Shown here one piece after another: positions 7,611 to 15,643 of a DNA stretch of 43,590 nt (positions within the stretch are counted from its first letter, which is position 1; each line of letters opens with the position of its first letter). The DNA is from CAYLJJ01 sp964384025. GTDB lineage: Bacteria > Myxococcota_A > Bradymonadia > UBA7976 > UBA1532. The notes beneath the pieces are model-generated. The model searched no databases. It saw only the letters and a program-made list of their open reading frames with translations, and had not been told where the DNA came from. The stretch is taken from NCBI GenBank assembly GCA_964384025.1, contig CAYLJJ010000058.1:1-43590 (forward strand), in the 5' to 3' direction. The position numbers and the translations under genes were made by a program.

Positions 7611-10238
7611 TCATCGTGTGCTCAGACGAAACGCCGCCCAATCAGATTCAGGTAGAGTACTCAGAACCTTCAGCTGAGTCTGACGCAGGGCTTCGGCAGG
7701 GGAGAGCTTGATCCGCTCCAGCAAGCCCTGAGAGATATGCGCGGCCAGAGCATCGTCTACGGGCCGCAGGGCGGCGATAACGCTACAGCTCCCCGTGACC
7801 AAGAAGGCGTGGGAGAGCCCCATACTCTCTGTGGCTGCTTCTCGTCCTGAACGAGCAGTATCACAGCCAGAGAGCAGCACCTGAGCGGGAGCTTTAGGCA
7901 GCGCCAGGATATCTCCTACCGTCAAGCTGCCCTTGCCCGCGAGCGGCAAGGCGCTCTCCCAGCCTCCACGCCCTGCGAAAACTCCATGTCCTGCATAATG
8001 AAAGATCCCTGCACGGCCCAAAGCGGGCAGCACCGCCTCATGCTGAGCCTCTTCACCTGCCAGATGCTTCAAAATACCCAAGCTCTCCCAGATCTTTGCT
8101 GCTCGACGCCCCTCTCGTCGGGCAGAGGGCAGATCTCCTCGAGGATCTGAGACCAAGAGAATCTCTCTCTTGGCTTCACAGCGAACAGGCCCCAGATCGA
8201 GACCATAGCTCACAGGGAGCTGCGCGATGAGCGGGAGCCCCTCCCAAGGGAGAGCATGAAAGTCCAGATCTCTCAAACGCCCATAGGGGAGGATCTTAAG
8301 GTGTTGAGCTGCCTGAAGCTCCGCCTCAAAAGGAGCCAACAGGGCTTGAGAGAGGAGCTGAGCCCCAGCTCCCGGCCTAAAGGGTTCAAGCTCAAGGGCG
8401 CGTACTCCGGTTTGGGTGGCAGCAAAGCCCAACCAGGTCGAACCCAGAGGAAAATAGGCCAGGATCAGCTCTCCAGGCTGCGGCGGGGCTGGAGGCCCAA
8501 GAGTTCGCTCTCCCAAGAGGGCAAAACCTCGGTCTAGATCGCTCCTCAGCGCCCGAGCGCGGCTGGATCGAGCAGCTTGAACTCGGGCGAGTTGATCTGC
8601 AGGGAGACGCCAATCCTCGGCAGCCTCAGCATCCAGGGCGGCGCGAGCGCGACGATAGCTCCCCATCGCCTTCTCCCAGCGTCCCCGCTGCTCTGAGTTC
8701 AAACGAGCGAGCTGATCGATACGACGGAGGCTGGCTAGAAAACGAGCCCGTGCACGACGTACATGTCCGAGGGCCTCGGCGTCACGTCCTAGAGTGATGA
8801 GCAGGCTCACATAGCCCTGGGTGCCCTGCTCACGCTCTCCCAAAAAAGTGTCGCGGCCCTCTCCCAGAGGCAGCAAGCTCTGGCGCTCCGAGAGGATCCC
8901 TTCGGCAGCTTCATAGGCTTGAAGCGCGGCCTCGAAAGCTCCTAGAGCTTCATGAGCGCGGGCGAGGCCCAAGGCAGCGCGCCAACGAGCCTCCTGAAGG
9001 GTAGCAGCCTCAGCGAGCTGGGCCTCCCGCTTAAAGAGGCTGAGGGCCAGCGCCTTATCTCCCCGCCTCAAGGCGATGCGTCCCTCCAGATCAAGCCACC
9101 AGACCGCAGCGCGAGCCTCCGGTTTGGGCTGAGCGCGTCGTGCCTCCCGAAGCAGACGGCTGGCCTCCTCCTGATCTCCCTGGCGCAGCGCCACCAAAGC
9201 AAGATCAACCCGCACATTGGCCTCTTTGGCGGGATCAGGACAGCCGTCTTGTCGCAGCTTTAGAGCAGCCTTGAGGAGCGCGACTGCCGCCTCCAAACGA
9301 TCAGCTTCTCCATGAGCATATTCCCAGCCCAGGTTGGTGAGCAGGGGAGCACGAGTACAGGCGTGAGCCTGAGGCTTGAGGCTGGCACGGCAACGCTCTA
9401 AGAGCGCCGCAGCTTCAGCGCCCCGCCCCAGCTCTCTTAAGATCAGAGCGCGTACCTGCCAAACGCTGCGCAACAGATCCCTCAACCCCAGGCGCCTCAT
9501 CCGCTCCTCAGCGAGGGCCAATAGACTGAGCCCTCGACGATGATCCCCACTCTCCACCGCGACAAGGGCTTGATAGTAGGGCAGAAAGGCGGCGCCCTCC
9601 GGGAAGATCCCCCTCGGCAGACCCTCCAGGACCTTACGAGCTTCATCCAGTCGCCTGAGCTGATCGCTGAGGAGATAGGAGAGGACCACCGCAGACTCCA
9701 GTTCGCCTGAGAGCTGTCCCTCGGCCCTATAAGCTGCCTGTGCGGCCCTCAACTGGACCTCGGCGCTCTCCAACTCCCCCAAACTGCGCAGGGTCCGCCC
9801 CAACATCCCCAGAGCCCGTGCGCGCCTTAAGCCCTCAAGCTTGGGCAGCGAGCGCTTGAGCGCCTCAGCAACCTCTGGGAGAGCCCCCTCTCGGCGACGA
9901 TGCTCTAGAGCCTCCAACTCAGGATCAGGTTGGAGATCTTTAAGCCTCAAACTCCAGGCACCTTGGCGCTCCTTTGAGCGAAGGCTTAACTCCAAACGCT
10001 CCATCTTCTTGGACAGCTTGACCTCAAAGAGGCGACCCTCTGGGACAGGCAGCGCGCTGACCTCTAAGCCCTCTCCCCAGTGAAGCTCCCCCTTCTCCTT
10101 TAGCCAGATCTGAAGAGGCCCTGCACCGGGCTGACAGACAGGTCCCTTAAAGACCGCCTCACAGCCCGCGAAGCGCACCTGAAGCTCAAGCTCTGTTGGA
10201 GAGGAGCAGGCCAGAAGGAATAGGCTGAGGCGCCACAT
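7611..10238 (-). CDS. TPR-CHAT protease lipoprotein
   Basis: The start codon overlaps the anti-sigma stop by one base (TAATG). The 875 residues begin with a lipoprotein signal (MWRLSLFLLAC, Cys11). A beta-rich region (about 15-105) is followed by a long helical solenoid of TPR-like repeats (about 110-560) rich in Ala, Leu, Arg and Glu. The C-terminal CHAT domain (about 600-875) has both expected catalytic residues: His751 in IFHYAGHGVF and Cys792 in VLLSGCDTAR, the clan-CD dyad shared with caspases and separase. In the Csx29 family, TPR-CHAT proteins are proteases activated through the TPR part. This one is predicted to be membrane-anchored and exported, so it would face the periplasmic part of the anti-sigma factor. 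That relation is inference from position. Confidence 0.88.
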   Translation of the reverse strand: MWRLSLFLLACSSPTELELQVRFAGCEAVFKGPVCQPGAGPLQIWLKEKGELHWGEGLEVSALPVPEGRLFEVKLSKKMERLELSLRSKERQGAWSLRLKDLQPDPELEALEHRRREGALPEVAEALKRSLPKLEGLRRARALGMLGRTLRSLGELESAEVQLRAAQAAYRAEGQLSGELESAVVLSYLLSDQLRRLDEARKVLEGLPRGIFPEGAAFLPYYQALVAVESGDHRRGLSLLALAEERMRRLGLRDLLRSVWQVRALILRELGRGAEAAALLERCRASLKPQAHACTRAPLLTNLGWEYAHGEADRLEAAVALLKAALKLRQDGCPDPAKEANVRVDLALVALRQGDQEEASRLLREARRAQPKPEARAAVWWLDLEGRIALRRGDKALALSLFKREAQLAEAATLQEARWRAALGLARAHEALGAFEAALQAYEAAEGILSERQSLLPLGEGRDTFLGEREQGTQGYVSLLITLGRDAEALGHVRRARARFLASLRRIDQLARLNSEQRGRWEKAMGSYRRARAALDAEAAEDWRLPADQLARVQAARSSRARALRSDLDRGFALLGERTLGPPAPPQPGELILAYFPLGSTWLGFAATQTGVRALELEPFRPGAGAQLLSQALLAPFEAELQAAQHLKILPYGRLRDLDFHALPWEGLPLIAQLPVSYGLDLGPVRCEAKREILLVSDPRGDLPSARREGRRAAKIWESLGILKHLAGEEAQHEAVLPALGRAGIFHYAGHGVFAGRGGWESALPLAGKGSLTVGDILALPKAPAQVLLSGCDTARSGREAATESMGLSHAFLVTGSCSVIAALRPVDDALAAHISQGLLERIKLSPAEALRQTQLKVLSTLPESDWAAFRLSTR

Positions 10239-10873
10239 TAATGAGGCAGGAGCTGGACTGAGATGGAGAAGCGACGCCAGCCAGCGCCCTCTCCCTTCTC
10301 AGGGAGAGGCTCAGGCATCGCCCCTGGATGAGCCAAGAGGAGGATGATCTCCGCAGGACCTGGGGGACTCTGGTCCAAGGTTAGAGACTCAAAGCTGCCC
10401 AGCAAACGAACCACCCCCTGAGGGCTCATCTCAGGAGGGCTGAGGGGCCTGATCTCTTTTCCCTTCGCCTGGATAAAAGCTTGGGCTTCTAGGCCCTCGC
10501 AGCTCTGCTCCGGTCTCAAGAGCAGCTCTAGGCGATCCCCAGGCCCCAGACGCCGAGGTCCCAGCGTGTGTATCGCGCTGCGCTGTGATTGAGCGCCCCC
10601 CTCCACGCTCAACTCATAGGAGGGCAGGGGTTCAAAGCCTCTAGGCAAAACTAAGAAGATCAAAACCGCAGCCGCAGCCAAAGAGAGCAGAGGCGATCTC
10701 CAAGATCTAAAGGGCAGGATAGAGGCGCTCTTTGAGGGCTTAAACTCCTCCAGAAGTTGAGCTGTGATACGCGTCCGAGCCGCCTCATCCAGGGGGGGGA
10801 GGCTCTCTTGAGATGGCTCTTGTTCCTCCCGAGCCAGGGCAGCGAGCTGCTCCAATAGATCTCGAGTTTGCAT
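10238..10873 (-). CDS. Membrane anti-sigma factor-like protein (second copy)
   Basis: The 211-residue protein has an N-terminal cytoplasmic region of about 58 residues, rich in Glu, Leu and Ala, one transmembrane helix (about 60-77, SLAAAAVLIFLVL) and a periplasmic beta-rich domain of about 130 residues. The plan matches the anti-sigma-like protein at 688-1446, including a GPGDRLEL segment comparable to the GDRVGF segment there. No zinc-binding motif is seen. It starts 12 bases after the sigma gene and overlaps the CHAT gene by one base. The assignment comes from topology and from standing directly downstream of a sigma factor. Confidence 0.7.
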   Translation of the reverse strand: MQTRDLLEQLAALAREEQEPSQESLPPLDEAARTRITAQLLEEFKPSKSASILPFRSWRSPLLSLAAAAVLIFLVLPRGFEPLPSYELSVEGGAQSQRSAIHTLGPRRLGPGDRLELLLRPEQSCEGLEAQAFIQAKGKEIRPLSPPEMSPQGVVRLLGSFESLTLDQSPPGPAEIILLLAHPGAMPEPLPEKGEGAGWRRFSISVQLLPH

Positions 10874-10885
10874 CTGATGACCTCC

Positions 10886-11536
10886 TTACACAGGTCTTCG
10901 CGTTGAGAGCCCGGGTTCTGACAGCAGCTCCTCTGCTAGAGCCCTCGCTCGCTTGCTCAGACGACTGCGCCAAGCATAGAGCGCTTCGGGGCTCATCTCT
11001 GTCTCCTCAGCGATCTCCTTGATTGGGCGGCGCTCCACTAAGAGAAGCTGAAAGAGATACAAGCCTCTGGGCTTTAGACTGAGACGGAGACGATCTAGAA
11101 GCAGGAGAAGCAGCTCGCGATCCTCTATTTGAGGTTCAGGATCGTCGGCGCCCAGCTTGAGATTCAGTTCAGCCTGCGCGGTGGGCTCTTCGGTCCAGGG
11201 ATTGCGTCGCCCGCTGCGCAGCATAGAGATTGTTTGGCGTTCAGCTATCAAACCCGCGAAGTTCTCCAGAGAGAGACCCCTCTCTGGAACCCAACGCTTG
11301 AGGATCTTGCCCTCATCGTTAAAGAGAGAGAGAAACACCTCCTGACAGAAATCTTCAAGCTCCTGCCGTAGGTCTCGGCTGCTGCCCCGACGGAGGAGGA
11401 TCCGCGTCACCCGTGCTTGGATCACAGGGGTCAAACGATCGACCAACTTTCGTACTGAAGAGGGCCTCCCTTTCAGGGCTCTTTGGACCAATCGACGATC
11501 TGCGCTGCTCTTCATCGTTTTATTAGAGCCTCTCAT
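10886..11536 (-). CDS. ECF-like RNA polymerase sigma factor (second copy)
   Basis: The ATG overlaps the stop of the upstream lipoprotein gene (ATGA). The 216 residues show a sigma2-like region (about 15-110) with DFCQEVFLSLFNDEGKIL and SLENFAGLIAERQTISMLR, and a sigma4-like region (about 140-205) ending in a helix-turn-helix, PIKEIAEETEMSPEALYAW. An internal ATG seven codons later is an alternative start. The linker is long and charged. It is longer and quite different in sequence from the sigma factor at 164, so the two modules are not a recent duplication. It likely drives this five-gene operon. Confidence 0.85.
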   Translation of the reverse strand: MRGSNKTMKSSADRRLVQRALKGRPSSVRKLVDRLTPVIQARVTRILLRRGSSRDLRQELEDFCQEVFLSLFNDEGKILKRWVPERGLSLENFAGLIAERQTISMLRSGRRNPWTEEPTAQAELNLKLGADDPEPQIEDRELLLLLLDRLRLSLKPRGLYLFQLLLVERRPIKEIAEETEMSPEALYAWRSRLSKRARALAEELLSEPGLSTRRPV

Positions 11537-12249
11537 ACGCCCAGAATCCAGATCCCCCGCGCTCCTCCCTGAGCCTCCTCGATATAGTGGCAGAGATCAT
11601 CGATAGAGTGGCTCAGCTTGGTGCGCAGTTGCCCCCACTCTCCTTCAGTCCGAAGATCAAACATCAGGCTGGAGCAATGACCGAGCCTCTTCTGAGCCTG
11701 CTTTAGGCTCTTTAATGTGAAGAGCTGCTCCTTAAAGTGGGTGAGTTTGGCCTTGAGCTTCTGGAGATGATGAAGTTCAAAGAGTCGAGGCATATAGAGA
11801 TCAAAGCTGGGGAGAGTTTGAGAGAGGGGCTCGTAGAGCAGGCTCATTCCGTGTAAGGCCATATAGTAAGAACCCTCCCGCTCCTGCTGAAATTTGGAGA
11901 TGGAGCGCGGCCCTCTCGCCTTCAGCTCTGCCAACTGAAACTCAGCGTAGAGGCCAGGACCCAGCCTTTGGCTGAACTCCAGTTTAGAGAGATCTAACGG
12001 CGAGGGGACCCAAAGTGCGCTCTCTCTTTGGAGAGGCACAGTCTGCTTCTTGGGAGGCACCGGGAGACTTGCTCCTCCTCTTTGAGGAACCAAAGGAAGA
12101 GAAGCTGCTTGAGAATTGGGGATTCTTAGGACACCCACCTCGCTCCCTTTAATGGTGGAGGGCTTGGAGTTACAGGCGAAGAGAGAGAGCCCCAACAGGG
12201 CCAATTTGGGAAGGCTGTGCACGCTTACCCCAGATCTTAACTTTTGCAA
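11533..12249 (-). CDS. Lipoprotein heading the CHAT/sigma operon
   Basis: The 238-residue product has a lipoprotein signal ending at LSLFAC (Cys26), then a Pro/Val-rich flexible stretch to about residue 75 and a mostly helical body (about 80-225). The body has a Leu/Lys-rich segment, HHLQKLKAKLTHFKEQLF, which may form a coiled coil. I do not recognise the family. It is first in the operon and translationally coupled to the sigma gene by a 4-base overlap. An envelope sensor or signal protein for the sigma system is a reasonable guess from position only. Confidence 0.65.
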   Translation of the reverse strand: MQKLRSGVSVHSLPKLALLGLSLFACNSKPSTIKGSEVGVLRIPNSQAASLPLVPQRGGASLPVPPKKQTVPLQRESALWVPSPLDLSKLEFSQRLGPGLYAEFQLAELKARGPRSISKFQQEREGSYYMALHGMSLLYEPLSQTLPSFDLYMPRLFELHHLQKLKAKLTHFKEQLFTLKSLKQAQKRLGHCSSLMFDLRTEGEWGQLRTKLSHSIDDLCHYIEEAQGGARGIWILGV

Positions 12250-12373
12250 AACGGTAGAGGGTCCAGCTTAAGTAGAGAAGAGCAAGACGAAGCTCTAAAC
12301 TTTTAAACCTCGATCCTGCTCTGGCGGATCCTCTCAATAAGGCTAGAATGCCTCTCTCTCTTAAGGAGGAGCT
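12250..12373. promoter_or_regulatory. Divergent promoter region between the CHAT operon and the Hsp70 operon
   Basis: The 124 bases separate the two divergently transcribed operons, so both promoters are expected here or just inside the genes. A weak -10 candidate TAGAAT lies at 12344-12349 on the + strand, without a good -35. No clear operator was seen. Confidence 0.4.
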
Positions 12374-12376
12374 TTG
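12363..12376 (+). promoter_or_regulatory. Strong ribosome binding site deciding a TTG start
   Basis: AAGGAGGA (12363-12370) is a near-perfect Shine-Dalgarno sequence three bases before TTG 12374-12376. No ATG or GTG is available in frame before the conserved Hsp70 start, so TTG is the start codon. Confidence 0.8.
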
Positions 12377-13939
12377 CCCCAGGAGCTGGTCATCGGAATT
12401 GATCTTGGGACCACAAACACTTGTGCTGCGGTCGTCATTGAAGGAGAGATCCACGTTATCCCCGACGAGAACGAACGCCGCACTCAAGCTTCAGTGGTCT
12501 CTTTTTTGGAAGATGGTTCTCTGATCGCAGGCAGCGAGGCGAGGCGCGGTTTGGTGGGCTCTCCAGAGTCTACCCTCTTTTCGCTTAAGCGGCTCATCGG
12601 TCGTGACCTCAGAGAGGAGTTTGTACAGCAGACTCTCAAACATCTGCCCTATCAAGTAGAACCAGGGCCCACAGGGGCTCCCATGGTGAGGATTCAGGGG
12701 CAGCTCCTCGCTCTCCCTGAGATCTCCGCTATGCTCTTACGCCGTATGCGAGATCTGGCAGAGGGGCATCTAAAACGGCCCATCAAGAAGGCGGTGATCA
12801 CTGTCCCTGCTAACTTTGATGATCGACAGCGCCAGATGACCCGCTTGGCGGGACGCCTAGCGGGCTTTGAAGTGCTGCGTATCCTCAATGAGCCCACCGC
12901 TGCGGCTCTAGCTTATGGCTTTGGTCAGGGCTACCAAGCGCGAATCGCGATCTATGATTTTGGGGGGGGGACCTTTGATATCACTCTGTTGGAGATTCAA
13001 GAATCCATCTTTGAAGTCCTCTCCACCGCCGGAGATCCCTTCTTGGGAGGGGATGACTTTGATCACCGCCTCGCTCACTTTATGCAGATCGCCTTCAAGC
13101 AGCAACATGGCCAAGATCTACAGGATCTCCCTTTAGCCCGAGCCCGGCTTAAGCAGGTGGCGGAGCGAGTCAAGATCGAACTGAGTCGAAAGGAACGCGC
13201 CATTGTCAACATCCACGAGCTGGGCTTGGCTGAGGATGGCAGCGCCTTGGGGCTGCGCTTTCGCTTGGATCGCCGGAGCATTGAGCAGCGCTTTGAAGAG
13301 ATCATAGAGCGCAGCTTCCATATCTGCGATCAAGCTTTAGAGTCGGCAAAGCTTAAACCTCAGGATATAGACGGGGTGGTTCTGGTGGGAGGCAGTACCC
13401 GTATGCCGCTCATCCAGCGTATGGTCTCCTCCTACTTTGGGAGCCCAGCTCTAAGCAATATCAACCCTGATGAGGTGGTGGCTGTGGGTGCGGCGATCGA
13501 AGGAGCCAGCCTGGAGGCCAACCCCTTCCAAGATGGAGAACAACCCCTCCTGATTGATGTCACTCCCCACTCTTTAGGGATTCAAACCGTCGGCGGTCTC
13601 TATGAGATCCTGATCCCTCGTAACGCCATCGTCCCCTGTGAACAGAGCCGTGTCTTCAGCACCACCAGCGATCGGCAGAGCGTAGTTCGCATCCAGATTT
13701 TTCAAGGAGAACACAGCCACGCCGCCCATAACACCAAGCTGGGTGAGTTGGAGTTCTACGATCTAAGGCTTGGCCCCCGAGGGAGTGTGGAGATCGAGGT
13801 GATCTTTGAGATCAACACAGATGGTATCGTTGAAGTCACCGCCCGAGATCGAGAAACCTCTATGGCCCAAAATCTTCGAATCCAGATAGCCGCAGATCAC
13901 AGCCCTCAAGAGATTGAGGAGATGATGAAGCGGGCCTGA
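12374..13939 (+). CDS. Hsp70/DnaK-like chaperone lacking the helical lid
   Basis: The 521-residue protein has a full Hsp70 nucleotide-binding domain: IGIDLGTTNTC at the N-terminus (phosphate 1), VPANFDDRQR, LNEPTAAALAYG, YDFGGGTFDI (phosphate 2) and VVLVGGSTRMP (adenosine motif). The interdomain linker and beta substrate-binding domain follow (about 390-505), with LLIDVTPHSLGI. The chain stops at HSPQEIEEMMKRA, where DnaK (about 640 residues) would begin its alpha-helical lid. The lid and C-terminal tail are therefore absent. The frame is clean, so this looks like a natural short form and not a truncation by frameshift. A J-domain gene follows 10 bases later, giving a likely Hsp70/J pair. The name dnaK is not used because the housekeeping copy is probably elsewhere. 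Confidence 0.92.
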   Translation: MPQELVIGIDLGTTNTCAAVVIEGEIHVIPDENERRTQASVVSFLEDGSLIAGSEARRGLVGSPESTLFSLKRLIGRDLREEFVQQTLKHLPYQVEPGPTGAPMVRIQGQLLALPEISAMLLRRMRDLAEGHLKRPIKKAVITVPANFDDRQRQMTRLAGRLAGFEVLRILNEPTAAALAYGFGQGYQARIAIYDFGGGTFDITLLEIQESIFEVLSTAGDPFLGGDDFDHRLAHFMQIAFKQQHGQDLQDLPLARARLKQVAERVKIELSRKERAIVNIHELGLAEDGSALGLRFRLDRRSIEQRFEEIIERSFHICDQALESAKLKPQDIDGVVLVGGSTRMPLIQRMVSSYFGSPALSNINPDEVVAVGAAIEGASLEANPFQDGEQPLLIDVTPHSLGIQTVGGLYEILIPRNAIVPCEQSRVFSTTSDRQSVVRIQIFQGEHSHAAHNTKLGELEFYDLRLGPRGSVEIEVIFEINTDGIVEVTARDRETSMAQNLRIQIAADHSPQEIEEMMKRA

Positions 13940-13949
13940 GAAGGAGCAG

Positions 13950-14912
13950 ATGGAACAGAGACAGAGTCGGGAAGCTGGGCTCCTAAACCAAGGCTACACG
14001 CTGGTCTTAGCTGAGCCTGATCCCCGTATGCGTCAAAGACTCCTCAAACTGTTGGGGCGAAGCTTCTCGGTCCAGAAGTTTGCTGAGGGAGAGTCTACCT
14101 GGGAGGAGCTTCAACGCGAGACCCCAGATCTCTTCCTCTGTAACAAGCGCCTCCCTGGGATCCCAGGGACTGTGCTCGTGGATCTCCTTCGCAAGAGCAG
14201 TAGGGGAAAAAGAGTCGCTATCCTCCTGATGAATGCCAGCTATGTAAATCCCCGCCAAGGTGCAGGAGAGGTCCAGGCTTACGGAGCAGATGGCTTCCTC
14301 CCGCTGCCCCCCTCCTTAGCGCTTCTTCAGCGTCGCTTGACTGAATGCCTGGCCCTACGCCTGCCCTTGGAGCGCCTGGGGTTACTCCCTCCTGCCATCG
14401 CCAGAGAGATCGACCTCCTCCAAGATCGCGCTCAGGAGGGCAGCTATTATGATCTCTTGGGTCTGGATCCTGAGGCCAACCCAGCCCAGATCAAGGAAGC
14501 CTTCTACCGTCTCTCTCTGCTCCTACACCCTGATCGACACTGCCAACTCAATCGTGAACATCCCTCTGTCGGAGATCGCATCCGCTCGATCTACAAGCAG
14601 CTGACTGAGGGATATACGCTGCTCACGGATGAGAAGCAGCGAAGGAGCTATAACTTGGCTCTCTGGAAGCGGGGGGCCCGACGCCGAGAGCGAAACCCCA
14701 GCCAGGATGAAAAGGAGGAGCTGCTCCTCTGTCGTACAGAGGAGGCGCGGAGATATGTCTTGGAGAGTCTAGAGCTGCGTGGCCTGGGAGATCTAGAGGG
14801 CGCCGCTGAGGCTCAAGGCCGCGCCTGCGCCTTAGAAGAGGGGAATGAAGCTTTGGCCGAAATCTTGGGTTCTCTGTTGAAGTTGGTCTCCATCATTCGG
14901 AGCCAGAGATGA
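13950..14912 (+). CDS. Pseudo-receiver / J-domain fusion co-chaperone
   Basis: Residues 16-135 fit a response-regulator receiver fold: VLAEPDPRM (acidic pocket), TPDLFLCNKRLPGIPG (beta3) and GADGFLPLPP (beta5). The phosphoacceptor Asp is replaced by Asn65, the switch Thr/Ser by Asn95 and the conserved Lys by Leu119, so it should not be phosphorylated in the normal way. Residues 165-235 are a J domain: SYYDLLGLDPEANPAQIKEAFYRL, then HPD at 193-195 in LLLHPDRHCQ. HPD is the motif that stimulates Hsp70 ATPase. The C-terminal 80 residues are helical and TPR-like. The gene sits directly after the lidless Hsp70 gene and overlaps uppS by 4 bases. It probably recruits that Hsp70 to a partner recognised by the receiver-like domain. 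Confidence 0.85.
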   Translation: MEQRQSREAGLLNQGYTLVLAEPDPRMRQRLLKLLGRSFSVQKFAEGESTWEELQRETPDLFLCNKRLPGIPGTVLVDLLRKSSRGKRVAILLMNASYVNPRQGAGEVQAYGADGFLPLPPSLALLQRRLTECLALRLPLERLGLLPPAIAREIDLLQDRAQEGSYYDLLGLDPEANPAQIKEAFYRLSLLLHPDRHCQLNREHPSVGDRIRSIYKQLTEGYTLLTDEKQRRSYNLALWKRGARRRERNPSQDEKEELLLCRTEEARRYVLESLELRGLGDLEGAAEAQGRACALEEGNEALAEILGSLLKLVSIIRSQR

Positions 14913-15643
14913 GCACACTGCCTGAACATATCGCCATCATCATGGATGGAAATGGCCGTTGGGCTCGGCGCCAAGGTCTCTCTCGTGTGGAGGGGCATCG
15001 ACGAGGCGCCGAAGCGGTGAAGAGGACGGTTAGAAGCTGCCGAGAGTTGGGGATCAAGATCCTGACCCTCTACGCCTTCAGCGAGCAGAACTGGGCGCGA
15101 CCCCAAGAGGAGGTCAGCGCTCTGATGCGACTCCTCCTCGACTATGTAAAGAGCCAGCGCCGAGAGATCTTAGACAACAATATCCGCTTAACCACCATCG
15201 GTGAGATTAAACGCCTCCCCCTCTTTGTGCGGATTCCCCTCAAGGCTCTCGTCGCTGAGAGTCAAGGGAATGATGGTATGCTCCTGGCTTTGGCCCTGAG
15301 CTATGGCGGTCGAGAGGAGATTTTACGCAGTCTCCGTGGGGTCGCTGAGCGAGTCGCCCAAGCTGAACTGCGCCCCCACGAGATCCAAGCTGAGCATATT
15401 GAAGCAGGGCTCTTTACAGCAGGTTGGCCCGATCCCGATCTCCTGATCCGCACCAGCGGTGAGGAGCGCCTGAGCAACTTTATGCTTTGGCAGTTGGCCT
15501 ATAGCGAGTTTCATTTCTGTTCGCTGGCTTGGCCTGAGTTTGGACAAGAGCAGCTGATAGAGGCGATTGAGGAGTATGGCCGCAGGCAGCGCCGCTTTGG
15601 CTTGACCGCGGAGCAAGCTCAGGTCAAAGGAGAGAGATGTTAG
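14909..15643 (+). CDS. uppS: Undecaprenyl diphosphate synthase
   Basis: This cis-prenyltransferase extends farnesyl diphosphate with isopentenyl units to undecaprenyl diphosphate, the lipid carrier for peptidoglycan and other wall polymers. The 244 residues match the family length. Conserved blocks include HIAIIMDGNGRWARRQG with Asp13 (the metal/diphosphate-binding Asp), GHRRGAEAVKR, LTLYAFSEQNWARP, and DLLIRTSGEERLSNFMLWQ near the C-terminus. The start overlaps the J-domain gene (ATGA) and the stop overlaps cdsA by 7 bases. The uppS-cdsA-rseP order is widely conserved in bacteria. Confidence 0.97.
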   Translation: MSTLPEHIAIIMDGNGRWARRQGLSRVEGHRRGAEAVKRTVRSCRELGIKILTLYAFSEQNWARPQEEVSALMRLLLDYVKSQRREILDNNIRLTTIGEIKRLPLFVRIPLKALVAESQGNDGMLLALALSYGGREEILRSLRGVAERVAQAELRPHEIQAEHIEAGLFTAGWPDPDLLIRTSGEERLSNFMLWQLAYSEFHFCSLAWPEFGQEQLIEAIEEYGRRQRRFGLTAEQAQVKGERC

